This document shows, one piece after another, positions 1 to 8,587 of a DNA stretch of 64,000 nt. The notes under the pieces are model-generated. The model was not told the DNA's origin, did no database searches, and saw nothing but the letters and a program-made list of their open reading frames with translations. The stretch is from contig CAZSAC010000001.1 in NCBI GenBank assembly GCA_964604875.1, positions 62,001-126,000 on the forward strand, given 5' to 3'. A program made the position numbers and the translations under genes. Each line of letters opens with the position of its first letter. The first letter of the stretch is position 1. Source of the stretch: JAVVSR01 sp964604875. GTDB taxonomy: Bacteria; Bacillota; Clostridia; Christensenellales; CAG-917.

Positions 1-789
1 AAGCTTTAAAAAGTTGGCAAAAATTGAATTTTCCAGCTCTTTTTCGCTCTCTGCGTGTATTGATGCAAAAATTTTTACCCCGGCTCTGCATGCGTCAGCC
101 AAAACCTCGGTTTCAGAAATTTTGTATATTTCATCTGTCACAATAACGTCCGGATTCATTGCTCTTATTACGTTTTCATAAGCGATAAGTTTTGGAACTC
201 CGCTAATTACGTCTGTATTTTCTCCGACTGAAAATGCCGCTATTCCTTTTACTGCTGCGGCAAGCTCATATCTTTCATCGACAATAAGCACATTTTTTCC
301 TTTGTCGGAAATAACGCGGGATAATTCTCTAAGCAAGGTTGTCTTTCCCGCCGCGGGGGGAGATATAATGATTGTATTTTTAACCTCGCCGTCAACATAA
401 ATGCTATCAATTAAACCGTCGGCGCACCCAAAAACTTCGTCAGGCACCCTAATTGCCAAACAGGAGATATCCTTTTGTGTAGACAACTTCCCGTTATTCA
501 TAACTCCCTCTCCGCAAATCCCGATTCTAATTCCCCCCTGACAATGAATAAACCCGCTTACCAAACTGTCGCTGATTGAATACACCGAATAACCGCTAGC
601 AACCCCCAAAATATAATCTATGTCACTTCTGCTTACCTTCACGCTTGATGTTTGTCTATTAAGCAACATCCATTTCTGCCCGTCATATACTCTCATATAA
701 CGGCCGATTCTTAAACGTAATTCACAAATTTTTAAACCTTCTAACTGCGCTTTCAATATGTCAGGAAGAAGATAATTTAGATTTTCCAC
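1..789 (-). CDS. spoIIIAA: Stage III sporulation protein AA (partial, C-terminus beyond left edge)
   Basis: The minus strand is open from position 789 to the window edge, giving 263 residues. The N-terminus has the SpoIIIAA pattern of a leucine/proline start followed by ELRLRIGRYMRV. A Walker A motif (PPAAGKTTLLREL) is followed by LIVDERYELAA, NTDVISGVPK and the Walker B-like VIVTDEI, which together are diagnostic of this AAA-type ATPase. SpoIIIAA powers the SpoIIIA-SpoIIQ channel between mother cell and forespore. The start is uncertain: I chose GTG 789 because it fits the family N-terminus, but an in-frame TTG lies upstream and no clear ribosome binding site is visible. The rest of a spoIIIA operon would lie to the left. 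The gene is divergent from the pepQ-like/efp pair. Confidence 0.88.
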   Translation of the reverse strand, partial: MENLNYLLPDILKAQLEGLKICELRLRIGRYMRVYDGQKWMLLNRQTSSVKVSRSDIDYILGVASGYSVYSISDSLVSGFIHCQGGIRIGICGEGVMNNGKLSTQKDISCLAIRVPDEVFGCADGLIDSIYVDGEVKNTIIISPPAAGKTTLLRELSRVISDKGKNVLIVDERYELAAAVKGIAAFSVGENTDVISGVPKLIAYENVIRAMNPDVIVTDEIYKISETEVLADACRAGVKIFASIHAESEKELENSIFANFLKL

Positions 790-891
790 ACTTAATGCTA
801 TGAGCGTAAAAATACATAAATTCTTATTGGACAATTTATGCCAAAAAACGCACAAAATCGTATATTTTAACACTTAAATATATTTATACTG

Positions 892-920
892 TTTACAAGT
901 TAATAGTTTTGTGATAAAAT
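892..920 (+). promoter_or_regulatory. Sigma-A-type promoter of pepQ-like/efp, placing the start site at the ATG
   Basis: A -35 TTTACA (892-897), 17-bp spacer and -10 TAAAAT (915-920) lie directly before the ATG at 927. Only six bases separate the -10 from the start codon and there is no Shine-Dalgarno, so the transcript probably begins at or next to the start codon. Confidence 0.65.
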
Positions 921-926
921 ATTTTT

Positions 927-1991
927 ATGAAAAATTTTATAGAGATTTTTAATAAATTTAAAGGTGTTGACGCTGTAGTGTTAACTGCGCCGTCTAACAC
1001 TTTCTATCTTGCGGAATATGAAAGCAGTTTTGCATACATCGTTTTATCCAAACAAGGCGGTTTTTATTTAACCGATACACGTTATATAGAAGAGGCTTCT
1101 GCAATCATAAACAACGGCGCGGAAGTATTGCCAATCACTTATAAAAACGCTTTTTCAACAATAAACGAAATATTAGACAAACTTGGCGCAAAAAATATCG
1201 GATTTGAAAATTTAAGTATGAGTTTTGAAACTTATACAGGTCTTAAATCTGCCCTTATTGGAAAGAATTTAATCGGGATTGAGCAACAACTTTTGGCAAT
1301 TCGTTCAATTAAAACTGCCGATGAGCTTAAACTTATAAAAAAAGCCGCCAAAATAAATGATAAATCCTTTGACCAGCTTTGCAAAAAGATTAGTCTTGGC
1401 GTGACGGAACGAGAGCTTGCCTATGAGTTGGAATATCTCTTCAGAAAAAACGGCGCAGATGGTACTGCATTTGAAACCATAGTGGCTTTTGGTGATAATA
1501 CTTCAAAGCCGCACGCGCACGCAGGCGACAAAAAGCTGACCGAAGAAACACCGATTACCATCGATTTTGGTTGCAAGCTTAATGGATACTGCAGCGATAT
1601 TACACGAAATGCATTCTTTGGTTCGCCCACACCCAAATATGTTGAAATTTATGAGGCAGTATTACAAGCTAATATGCGTGGTATAGACGCTATAATGCCC
1701 AATGTTGCCACAGCGGCAATTCATTCGGTATGCCTAACCTCTTTGGCGGAACAAGGGCTAGATAAATACTTTATACACGGCACCGGGCACGGAGTTGGTA
1801 TTGATATTCACGAGGCGCCAACACTTAACGCTAACAGCGCCGAAATTTTAAAGCGGAATATGGTTGTCACGGTTGAACCCGGCGTATATATTCCCGGCTT
1901 TGGCGGAGTACGTATTGAGGATTTGATTATTGTCACCTCTAAAGGTGCGGAAATAATCAGCCATACAGATAAAAAATTATTGATTTTGTAA
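927..1991 (+). CDS. M24 family Xaa-Pro aminopeptidase/dipeptidase
   Basis: This 354-residue protein has a creatinase-like N-terminal domain (about 1-125) and a pita-bread M24 metallopeptidase domain. The five metal ligands are visible: D213 and D224 in IDFGCKLNGYCSDITR, H288 in HGTGHGVG, E317 in VEPGVY and E331 in VRIEDL. The family removes N-terminal residues preceding proline, or cleaves Xaa-Pro dipeptides, in the cytoplasm. Length and layout match the PepQ/YqhT type encoded beside efp in many Bacillota, as here with efp starting 16 bases downstream. No ribosome binding site precedes the ATG, consistent with leaderless translation. I cannot tell aminopeptidase from dipeptidase specificity by eye. 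Confidence 0.9.
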   Translation: MKNFIEIFNKFKGVDAVVLTAPSNTFYLAEYESSFAYIVLSKQGGFYLTDTRYIEEASAIINNGAEVLPITYKNAFSTINEILDKLGAKNIGFENLSMSFETYTGLKSALIGKNLIGIEQQLLAIRSIKTADELKLIKKAAKINDKSFDQLCKKISLGVTERELAYELEYLFRKNGADGTAFETIVAFGDNTSKPHAHAGDKKLTEETPITIDFGCKLNGYCSDITRNAFFGSPTPKYVEIYEAVLQANMRGIDAIMPNVATAAIHSVCLTSLAEQGLDKYFIHGTGHGVGIDIHEAPTLNANSAEILKRNMVVTVEPGVYIPGFGGVRIEDLIIVTSKGAEIISHTDKKLLIL

Positions 1992-2007
1992 AACACAGGA
2001 GGTTTTT

Positions 2008-2571
2008 ATGGCATTTGTTACAGCGGGAGATTTCCGAAAAGGGATTACCTTCCAAGACGGCACAAACGTATTTGTAATTACGGACTTTCAACACGTAAAG
2101 CCTGGTAAAGGCGCGGCGTTTGTACGCACAAAAATTAAAAATGTTCTGACAGGTGGAGTGATTGAACGTACATTCAACCCTACGGATAAATTTGAACTTG
2201 CGCATATTGAGCGCAAAGAAATGCAATATCTTTACAGCGATGGTGAGCTTTATTATTTTATGGACAACGAAACCTATGAGCAAATACCGCTTATGAAAGA
2301 CACCGTCGAAGAGGCATTGAAGTTTGTCAAAGAGAATATGAGCGTTAATATCGCATTCTTCAACGGACAAGCAATTTCCGTGGAAGCGCCCAACTTTGTT
2401 GAGCTTGAAATCACATTCTGCGAGCCCGGCGTTAAAGGCGACACCGCAACCGGAGGTAGCAAACCTGCAACCTTAGAAACGGGCGTCGTAATACAAGTTC
2501 CTTTCTTTGTAAACCAAGGCGATACAATCCGTGTGGATACACGCTCGGGCGAGTATATGTCCAGAGTATAA
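2008..2571 (+). CDS. efp: Elongation factor P
   Basis: This 187-residue protein has the full three-domain EF-P length and starts MAFVTAGDFRKGITF. The domain I tip reads HVKPGKGAAFVR with a lysine at residue 34, the position that is modified in many bacteria; the PGKGAAF context resembles the Bacillus form rather than the arginine-tipped form. EF-P binds between the P and E sites and relieves ribosomes stalled at polyproline. A strong AGGAGG lies about 7 bases before the ATG. The gene is co-transcribed with the peptidase and followed by a terminator. No EF-P modification enzyme is recognised in this window. Confidence 0.97.
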   Translation: MAFVTAGDFRKGITFQDGTNVFVITDFQHVKPGKGAAFVRTKIKNVLTGGVIERTFNPTDKFELAHIERKEMQYLYSDGELYYFMDNETYEQIPLMKDTVEEALKFVKENMSVNIAFFNGQAISVEAPNFVELEITFCEPGVKGDTATGGSKPATLETGVVIQVPFFVNQGDTIRVDTRSGEYMSRV

Positions 2572-2582
2572 TTAAAAATTTT

Positions 2583-2608
2583 GGGCAGATAATCTCTGCC
2601 CTTTTTTT
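2583..2608 (+). terminator. Rho-independent terminator after efp
   Basis: A 7-bp stem (GGGCAGA/TCTGCCC) with a 5-nt loop is followed by seven T residues, 11 bases after the efp stop. Confidence 0.85.
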
Positions 2609-2614
2609 ATGTGA

Positions 2615-2644
2615 AAAAGCGCCGTCAAAATTGACGGCGCTTTT
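2615..2644. terminator. Bidirectional terminator between efp and the SGNH lipoprotein gene
   Basis: A 14-bp perfect inverted repeat with a 2-base centre has A- and T-tracts on both sides. It can end transcripts from both directions; the minus-strand gene stops at 2674. Confidence 0.85.
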
Positions 2645-2673
2645 GTATTGCTTTGTATTCTATTAGTTATTGA

Positions 2674-4536
2674 TTATGCCGCAACATATTCCGTATCTTG
2701 TTGAGCATAAACATATGTTTTGATAAATTCAATATTGGTTTTAATCATTTGATTACCACTACTGTTTTCATACATCGTCATAACAACAAACGGCGCGCCG
2801 TCCTTATTATGATGTTCTCCCACGTATACGCCCTTATAGGTTTCCCCGTCATAGCCTTCAACGTCACGGATATAATATTTTCCGCTATATTTGATGCCCA
2901 AACCGTCAGGTAATACGAATCCTTGCGGCAGTGAAAAATTATTTGGGGCAGCCTCCAGCGCATTAACCAATTTTTGAATGTTTTCAGACTCAAAATCTAA
3001 TCCTACAAGCTCTAGTCCCGTACTTCCGGGCAACAACCCAAGCGAAGCTTCTGCGTCATAAAGCGAAAATCCGGGGAACAATCCATTTACATATTGAGCC
3101 ACAAACGCGGTTAAATCAACATTCTTAACAAGAGAGTTTATATCAATGTTAAATTGTTTAAGCAAGGCGTTAATGCCATTCATATCCAATATAATCAGCA
3201 ACTCCATAGTCCCGTCTGGTTTTAGTGTAATGCCACTCTTAGACGCATCGATTAACCCAACAATAAGTCCGCCTAATCCACCCGGTATAAGCCCAACAGT
3301 TGTAGGTTTGACAAAATCATAGTGTACGGTTTCCTCAACAAAATAACCGCCAACAAACGGTTCGTCCTCACTTCTGTCCAAATAGCTTGGGGTAAGACCG
3401 CGTGTGCAACGGAAAAACAACTCCGTAACCTCTTCTGTTGAACTAGCAGCGTTTATCATAACTTTGGCATACTCGGAAAACGTTTTATTGTCCTTTGAGA
3501 ATAATTTATCCAGTTGCGCGGTACGCAGTTTTTTGTATTCTTGCGCGGCTGGTTGTTCGGATACAATACCTGCTTCCACCAATTTTTCTTGAATTAAGTC
3601 GGCAATGACTGCGTGACCTTCGTTGGAGGGGTGAATACCGTCAGAATAAATCAGTTGAGGACCTCTTGCAGAATCTGCGTCGGCTATCTCCTTAAAGCCT
3701 TTATAAACGTCAACAAAATGCACGTTCTCGTCTGTTGCCTTGTTTGCATTGTAATAATCCTCAATAACTTTGTTCATTTTAGGGATAATGATGTCGCCAA
3801 CTGCGCGATATTCCTCGGGGGATACCGCAGGAGACAATTTCGACAACGATTGTCTTACTTCTGCGCCCATTAGAGGAGTCGGAGGATATATAGGATTATA
3901 TACGCTTTGAATTATAATATCAGCAGTAGGATTCATAATGCGCAATAATTCCATAATTTTGCGGAATTTAACAACAGAATTTTTCAAGGTTCTGTCAATA
4001 AAAAATTCATTATCTTCTGCATAGTATGGCTTATTCGTTGCAGCCTCTAAAATTATCGTATTGAAAAATTCGCCCGCTTGAAGCAAATCGTTTCCGATGA
4101 TAGAAATATGTATAATGTCCGCTTGCATAATGTGAGTGGTTGTCAAAATTGCGCCGGGGTCTTTTGCGACCATATCCAACGTCATTTTTTCCTCGTCTGC
4201 AAGCCAATTATAATCGGTGGTATATTTAGAATTTGTTTCAGGATTTGTCAATAAACATAACATATCCCTCGTTTGATGTCCTGAAACCGAATGGTTATAA
4301 AACTTAAAATTATTTCTTTGCCCTATTGTGCCGTAATAGCCATAGTCCTCACGCTCGGACAGGGGCGCAACACCGATAATGGCTTCTGCGATACTATCTC
4401 CTAAAAAAACGATACTTTTTTGCTCTCCCGGAGTTTGTACCACATCGGGCTCGTCGTCTTTACAGGCGCTAAGCGTAAAAATGGCGCAAACAACCAACAT
4501 CAAGCAAAGAAGAATTTTTAAAAACTTCCCTTTCAT
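2674..4536 (-). CDS. SGNH/GDSL-type hydrolase lipoprotein with a C-terminal domain of unknown function
   Basis: This 620-residue protein begins with a lipoprotein signal peptide; the lipobox LSAC puts the lipidated cysteine at residue 25, so it should be anchored outside the membrane. An SGNH hydrolase domain follows: GDSIA with Ser48, the GND block near residue 149 and the catalytic D299/H302 pair in SDGIHPSNEG. Such enzymes deacylate lipids, glycans or peptidoglycan; the substrate cannot be read here. From about residue 385 a roughly 230-residue region rich in Gly, Leu and aromatic residues (repeated GLIPGGLGG-like loops, paired Tyr motifs) matches no family I recognise. AGGAGG precedes the ATG. 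The gene is monocistronic, with its own promoter and terminator. Confidence 0.8.
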   Translation of the reverse strand: MKGKFLKILLCLMLVVCAIFTLSACKDDEPDVVQTPGEQKSIVFLGDSIAEAIIGVAPLSEREDYGYYGTIGQRNNFKFYNHSVSGHQTRDMLCLLTNPETNSKYTTDYNWLADEEKMTLDMVAKDPGAILTTTHIMQADIIHISIIGNDLLQAGEFFNTIILEAATNKPYYAEDNEFFIDRTLKNSVVKFRKIMELLRIMNPTADIIIQSVYNPIYPPTPLMGAEVRQSLSKLSPAVSPEEYRAVGDIIIPKMNKVIEDYYNANKATDENVHFVDVYKGFKEIADADSARGPQLIYSDGIHPSNEGHAVIADLIQEKLVEAGIVSEQPAAQEYKKLRTAQLDKLFSKDNKTFSEYAKVMINAASSTEEVTELFFRCTRGLTPSYLDRSEDEPFVGGYFVEETVHYDFVKPTTVGLIPGGLGGLIVGLIDASKSGITLKPDGTMELLIILDMNGINALLKQFNIDINSLVKNVDLTAFVAQYVNGLFPGFSLYDAEASLGLLPGSTGLELVGLDFESENIQKLVNALEAAPNNFSLPQGFVLPDGLGIKYSGKYYIRDVEGYDGETYKGVYVGEHHNKDGAPFVVMTMYENSSGNQMIKTNIEFIKTYVYAQQDTEYVAA

Positions 4537-4564
4537 AACTTCCTCCTAAACATATAATGTCTTA

Positions 4565-4593
4565 ATTATATAATATGAATATTTGGTAGTCAA
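4565..4593 (-). promoter_or_regulatory. Sigma-A-type promoter of the SGNH lipoprotein gene
   Basis: On the minus strand TTGACT and TATAAT are separated by exactly 17 bp, about 30 bp upstream of the start codon. Confidence 0.75.
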
Positions 4594-4623
4594 GAAAACC
4601 AAGTTTATAAAATAGTCAAATGT

Positions 4624-5484
4624 TTAAAACTTTAGTCGAATTTTTTGAAAAGTATCCTTCATAAATTTAGCATCTTCGGCTTGCGTACCTGCCGATTCAC
4701 AAATAATATAGGGGGACAAATTATATTTATCCACAATTTCTGCAAACGGTTCAAATTCGGGTCCGAAAGCAGAATCTTCAAAGGTTAGATGTCGGATTTC
4801 ACCCTTGTCTGAATATTGAATCTTGGAAAAATGGACGTGCATATTAGATGTTTTATCTATGCCTACACCGTTAACAAGTTCAATAATTATATTTTCAAAA
4901 TCCTGAACAGTTTTTAAACCGCCACGGGTTCTGGCGTTAACGTGTCCAAAGTCAACGCAGGGATAAAAACTATCGTCGATATTGCAAAAACGGATTATTT
5001 CTTCCACCGTTCCTATTTGGGCAAGCTTACCCATTGTCTCAGGGCATAATATAATATCTTCAAATTTTGCTTCTTTTTTTACAAGAGAAAATCTTTTAAG
5101 ACGCTGCTCAATTAAAAAAACCGCTTCCTCTCGAGGCAATTTTCCTTCTGTTCCAACGTGAAATACGCACCGATTGCCCTCAAACCATTTAAGCGCAGTC
5201 ATTGATTGCAACAAATATTTGAAACTGTTAATCTCGCCCTTATCTTGGTCGGGATTGGCAAAATTTATATAATAAGGCGCGTGAGCAGAAATTTCGATAT
5301 TATTTTCTTTTCCTTCCTTTCCGATTGCCCTTGCAGAAACCTCTCCGATTGTGACGCCTCTGCCAAACGAATATTCAAACGCATCCAAACCTTTGTCTTT
5401 CAGCCATTTTGGGGTATCCTTTGTAGACAAAAAGCCATCTGCATAAAAGCTTTCTCCATTTCCTGACGGGCCAAATTTTATCAT
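4624..5484 (-). CDS. Deoxyribonuclease IV-like AP endonuclease (TIM barrel)
   Basis: This 286-residue protein is about endonuclease IV length. It shows the family's metal-site segments in order: SAHAPYYINF, an early His (CVFHVGTEG), CPETMGK with the metal-binding Glu, CVDFGHVNART with Asp and His, and MHVHFSK near the C-terminal third. Endonuclease IV cleaves DNA 5' to abasic sites using a trinuclear zinc centre. The start overlaps the stop of ribF by four bases, so this is the last gene of the rimP-infB-ribF operon. A related sugar-isomerase TIM barrel is a less likely alternative. Confidence 0.82.
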   Translation of the reverse strand: MIKFGPSGNGESFYADGFLSTKDTPKWLKDKGLDAFEYSFGRGVTIGEVSARAIGKEGKENNIEISAHAPYYINFANPDQDKGEINSFKYLLQSMTALKWFEGNRCVFHVGTEGKLPREEAVFLIEQRLKRFSLVKKEAKFEDIILCPETMGKLAQIGTVEEIIRFCNIDDSFYPCVDFGHVNARTRGGLKTVQDFENIIIELVNGVGIDKTSNMHVHFSKIQYSDKGEIRHLTFEDSAFGPEFEPFAEIVDKYNLSPYIICESAGTQAEDAKFMKDTFQKIRLKF

Positions 5485-6389
5485 AACGTCCTCTTAATAA
5501 AAGCTGCAATTTGAATATCCTTCATAATTTGGTCATGAATATCCTGTTCGCTTTCAAATTTCACAATATCACGGATTTTTTTATAAAATCTAACCGTAAT
5601 ATCTTTTCCGTATAAATTGCCTTTATAGTTTTCCAAAAAGCTTTCCACCGTTAAGGTATAGTCGTCAAATGTCGGCTTAACGCCGATGTTTGTCAAACTA
5701 TCATATATAAACCCGTCAACTTCCACCGTCGTTGCGTAAACGCCTTGGCTCATCTTGTGTTTTTCTTCAGAAACAAAAATGTTTGCTGTCGGAAAACCAA
5801 AAGCCCTGCCTCTGCCAAAACAATGAACCACGTTGCCCTGAATGCGGTAAGCCCTCCCTAAAAGTTGATTGGCTTTGACAATATTACCGCTAGATAAATA
5901 ATTTCTGATTGTAGTGCTGCTGATTTTTTCACCGTCTTCATCACGCAAATATTCCATATGTTTTACAACTGCGCCCTTGCTTGCGGCAAAGTAAGTCAGC
6001 ATATTGATATTTCCCGCGCCCTTGTATCCAAAAGTAAAATCCTTTCCGCACACAACTGCAAGAATTTTAAAATTAGAAAATAGATTAACCAAAAAAGCCT
6101 CGGGCGAGGTTTGCGCGTATTCATAAGACATAGTTTTTGCAATAACGACGTCTATCCCTAGATTTTGCAAAATAGATACACGCTCGTCAAAGGTAAAAAC
6201 CATACCCGTATCTTTGTTAAAAAACTTAAAAGGATTGTTTTTAAAAGTAAAAATCGCGCTCGAAACACCCAAAAACTCGGCGAGGTTTTTTGTCTCGTCA
6301 ATAAGTCTTGCATGCCCTCTATGCACGCTGTCAAAGAAACCCAGCGCCAAAACTATAGGCTTATCATATCCGTTTTCAACAATTTTCAT
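5481..6389 (-). CDS. ribF: Bifunctional riboflavin kinase/FAD synthetase
   Basis: This 302-residue protein has the two-domain RibF layout. The N-terminal nucleotidyltransferase (about 1-180) carries GFFDSVHRGHARLI, a variant of the GxFDGxHxGH motif, and SSTTIRNYLSSG. The C-terminal flavokinase domain (about 185-302) has GRGRAFGFPTANI and the GVYATTVEVDG strand. It converts riboflavin to FMN and then FAD in the cytoplasm. It follows truB with a 3-base gap, an order common in Bacillota, and overlaps the next gene by four bases. Confidence 0.95.
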   Translation of the reverse strand: MKIVENGYDKPIVLALGFFDSVHRGHARLIDETKNLAEFLGVSSAIFTFKNNPFKFFNKDTGMVFTFDERVSILQNLGIDVVIAKTMSYEYAQTSPEAFLVNLFSNFKILAVVCGKDFTFGYKGAGNINMLTYFAASKGAVVKHMEYLRDEDGEKISSTTIRNYLSSGNIVKANQLLGRAYRIQGNVVHCFGRGRAFGFPTANIFVSEEKHKMSQGVYATTVEVDGFIYDSLTNIGVKPTFDDYTLTVESFLENYKGNLYGKDITVRFYKKIRDIVKFESEQDIHDQIMKDIQIAAFIKRTL

Positions 6390-6392
6390 TTG

Positions 6393-7265
6393 CTAGAACC
6401 TTACACAAACGTTTAATATTCCGTTTTCTGCTTTTGCCACGCCAAATAAGACATCTTTTAAATATACCGCATAACTACCGTCAGACAGATTGTTCAGCTT
6501 AAGCTTGACGCCGTTTATTAAGGGTTTTTCAAACTTTTCATCGACGTCATAACGTCGAAAATTTTCTAGGTATCGATTAACGCCGATAACATTTGAAAGC
6601 AAGTCAGTCTGCAAGTTATCAAAAGTAACCGCATCATTTATAGAAAAAATACCCGCCTCTGTTCTTATTAGTGACGACATAAAACCGACCGTATTTAACG
6701 CGTACGCCATATCTCTGACGATACTTCTGATATATGTTCCTGCTGAACACATAATATCAAAATTAAAGGTATTTTCATTTTTACCCAAAAATTTCATATT
6801 ATAGATTTCAATCTCTCTGCCTTTAAGGTCAACGCTGATACCCTTTCTTGCCAAATCGTATGCTCTTGCTCCGTTTACTAGCTTTGCCGAATATTGCGGA
6901 GGAACTTGAGTATGCTTTCCGATAATATTGTTTAGCAAGTCCAAAACATCGTTTTCCGAGGGAATAATTTCCGACGTATTTGTCACACAGCCATAGCTGT
7001 CAAGCGTATCCGTCTCTTGCCCAAAGGAAAAGGCAGCCCGATATGTTTTTTTATCTTTAAAATTAAAGTCAAAAAGTTTTGTTGCTTTCCCTATCGCAAT
7101 AGGAAGTACGCCGGCAGCTCCCGGGTCTAAAGTTCCAAAATGACCAACTTTTACTGCGCCATAATTTTTTTTCAGTATGCCTCTAACTATGACAACGGCA
7201 TCGCTTGATGTCATATTTGTAGGTTTAAGCAAATTAATAAAGCCGTTTAAGTCTTCGTTTGGCAT
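6393..7265 (-). CDS. truB: tRNA pseudouridine(55) synthase
   Basis: This 290-residue protein has the TruB signatures: GFINLLKPTNMTSSDAV at the N-terminus, VGHFGTLDPGAAGVLP containing the catalytic Asp, and SAGTYIRSIVRDM later. A short C-terminal PUA-like region follows. TruB makes pseudouridine 55 in the T-loop of elongator tRNAs. It sits between nrnA and ribF, as in Bacillus. Confidence 0.95.
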   Translation of the reverse strand: MPNEDLNGFINLLKPTNMTSSDAVVIVRGILKKNYGAVKVGHFGTLDPGAAGVLPIAIGKATKLFDFNFKDKKTYRAAFSFGQETDTLDSYGCVTNTSEIIPSENDVLDLLNNIIGKHTQVPPQYSAKLVNGARAYDLARKGISVDLKGREIEIYNMKFLGKNENTFNFDIMCSAGTYIRSIVRDMAYALNTVGFMSSLIRTEAGIFSINDAVTFDNLQTDLLSNVIGVNRYLENFRRYDVDEKFEKPLINGVKLKLNNLSDGSYAVYLKDVLFGVAKAENGILNVCVRF

Positions 7266-7266
7266 A

Positions 7267-8244
7267 TTATAACATATCTCTTGCTGCTTTTAACAGCTTA
7301 TCAACAACGTCTTCATAAAACCCCGACAGTCTACAGCCGGCAGCTTTAGCGTGTCCACCGCCACCGAAAACAGCGGCTATTTGAGAGGCGTCAATATCGT
7401 TCTTTGTGCGAATACTCACTCTAAAATATTTGTCGTAAACCTCCGCAACAGAGAATGCAATCTTAACACTATTGACATTTATTAAATCAACTATAACGCC
7501 TTCGGTATCTTCTGAAGACGTATTAGTTTCTTTAAAGTCGTCAGTTCTAAAAGTTAAAATACCAACTTTATTTTCCTCAAAAAACTTAGCATTATTCAAC
7601 ACTTTGTTTTTAAGCTTAAATTGGTTAACACTTTTATTTTTTATCAAATTATAAATTGCCACGTCTGCCAAAAAATCATATTTTTTTAGTTCTGATGCAA
7701 TCCATAATGTTTCCGCTGTCGTATTGGAAAAAGAAAAACAACCGCTATCGGTAACTATGCCCGAGAAAATCAACTCGGCTATTTTTTCATCAACAAGCTG
7801 AATCTCGTTCTGCTTTTCCAATTTTTTTATAACCCAATAAATTAACTCCGCCGTTGCCGAAGCGCTACTGTCGCAAAGCGTATAATCTGCAAATTTTGCG
7901 TTTGTTTTATGATGGTCTATTACCAAACGCTCGTCAGACTTATTAAAATATTTTCCTACATAGTTAAACCTTTCTGCGTCAGAACAGTCTATTGCAACAG
8001 CAAGCTCGTATTTTTTCATTCCGCCGACATTTACGATGTCTGAATATGGCAGAAAACTTAACTTAGACGGCAAGTTATCATCGCAAAAAACTTCTGCGGT
8101 TTTACCCAGTTTTTTTAGCGCAACAGCCAACGCAATGGCAGAGCATATTGTATCGCCATCGGGATTAGCGTGACAGATTAACGCAACGGTTTTGGCTTTA
8201 TTTAAATAGTCAGTCGTTTTTTCGATTTTGACCTCATCAATCAT
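7267..8244 (-). CDS. nrnA: DHH/DHHA1 family phosphoesterase, NrnA-like
   Basis: This 325-residue protein has the DHH catalytic motifs: HANPDGDTICSA, an Asp in AVAIDCSDAERF, VIDHHKTN, and the DHHA1 C-terminal glycine loop FGGGGHAKAAGCRL. NrnA degrades nano-RNA and dephosphorylates pAp, and may act on short linear cyclic-dinucleotide products. It lies between rbfA and truB, the usual position in Bacillota, and its start overlaps rbfA by eight bases. Confidence 0.92.
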   Translation of the reverse strand: MIDEVKIEKTTDYLNKAKTVALICHANPDGDTICSAIALAVALKKLGKTAEVFCDDNLPSKLSFLPYSDIVNVGGMKKYELAVAIDCSDAERFNYVGKYFNKSDERLVIDHHKTNAKFADYTLCDSSASATAELIYWVIKKLEKQNEIQLVDEKIAELIFSGIVTDSGCFSFSNTTAETLWIASELKKYDFLADVAIYNLIKNKSVNQFKLKNKVLNNAKFFEENKVGILTFRTDDFKETNTSSEDTEGVIVDLINVNSVKIAFSVAEVYDKYFRVSIRTKNDIDASQIAAVFGGGGHAKAAGCRLSGFYEDVVDKLLKAARDML

Positions 8245-8587
8245 TTTTTATAACACCTTTAAGCAGTCTGTCAATTTTCATACCGTATTCGATACTGTCG
8301 TCTAAGACAAAACTCAGGTCGGGCATATTTCTTATGTTCATCAAACTTTTAAGCTCATTTCTAATGAAGCCTGCAGCATTGGAAATAGTTTTCATTGCTT
8401 CTGCTTTATTTTCGATATTTAAAAGACTGACATATATCTTGCTATACTTTAAATCCGAGGTTGTTGAAACTTTGGTAATTGAAATCAACCCACCCTGTAA
8501 GCGTGGGTCGTTCAATTTGTGCTGTATTATTGCGGCGGTTTGTTTTTCAATTTCCGCATTGATACGACTTATTTTATTATTACTCAT
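8237..8587 (-). CDS. rbfA: Ribosome-binding factor A
   Basis: This 116-residue protein shows the RbfA pattern: RINAEIEKQTAAIIQHKLNDP near the N-terminus, a VSTTSDLKYSKIYVSLL strand and a C-terminal SFVLDDSIEYGMKIDRLL. RbfA is a KH-fold factor needed for maturation of the 30S subunit 5' region of 16S rRNA. It overlaps infB by eight bases, which suggests translational coupling. Confidence 0.95.
   Translation of the reverse strand: MSNNKISRINAEIEKQTAAIIQHKLNDPRLQGGLISITKVSTTSDLKYSKIYVSLLNIENKAEAMKTISNAAGFIRNELKSLMNIRNMPDLSFVLDDSIEYGMKIDRLLKGVIKND

Noticed and set aside
3839..3845. Spo0A box core TGTCGAA here and at 42047-42053 and 53735-53741
   Set aside because: These are inside coding regions without the A-rich flank; the 7-mer is expected by chance several times in 64 kb.
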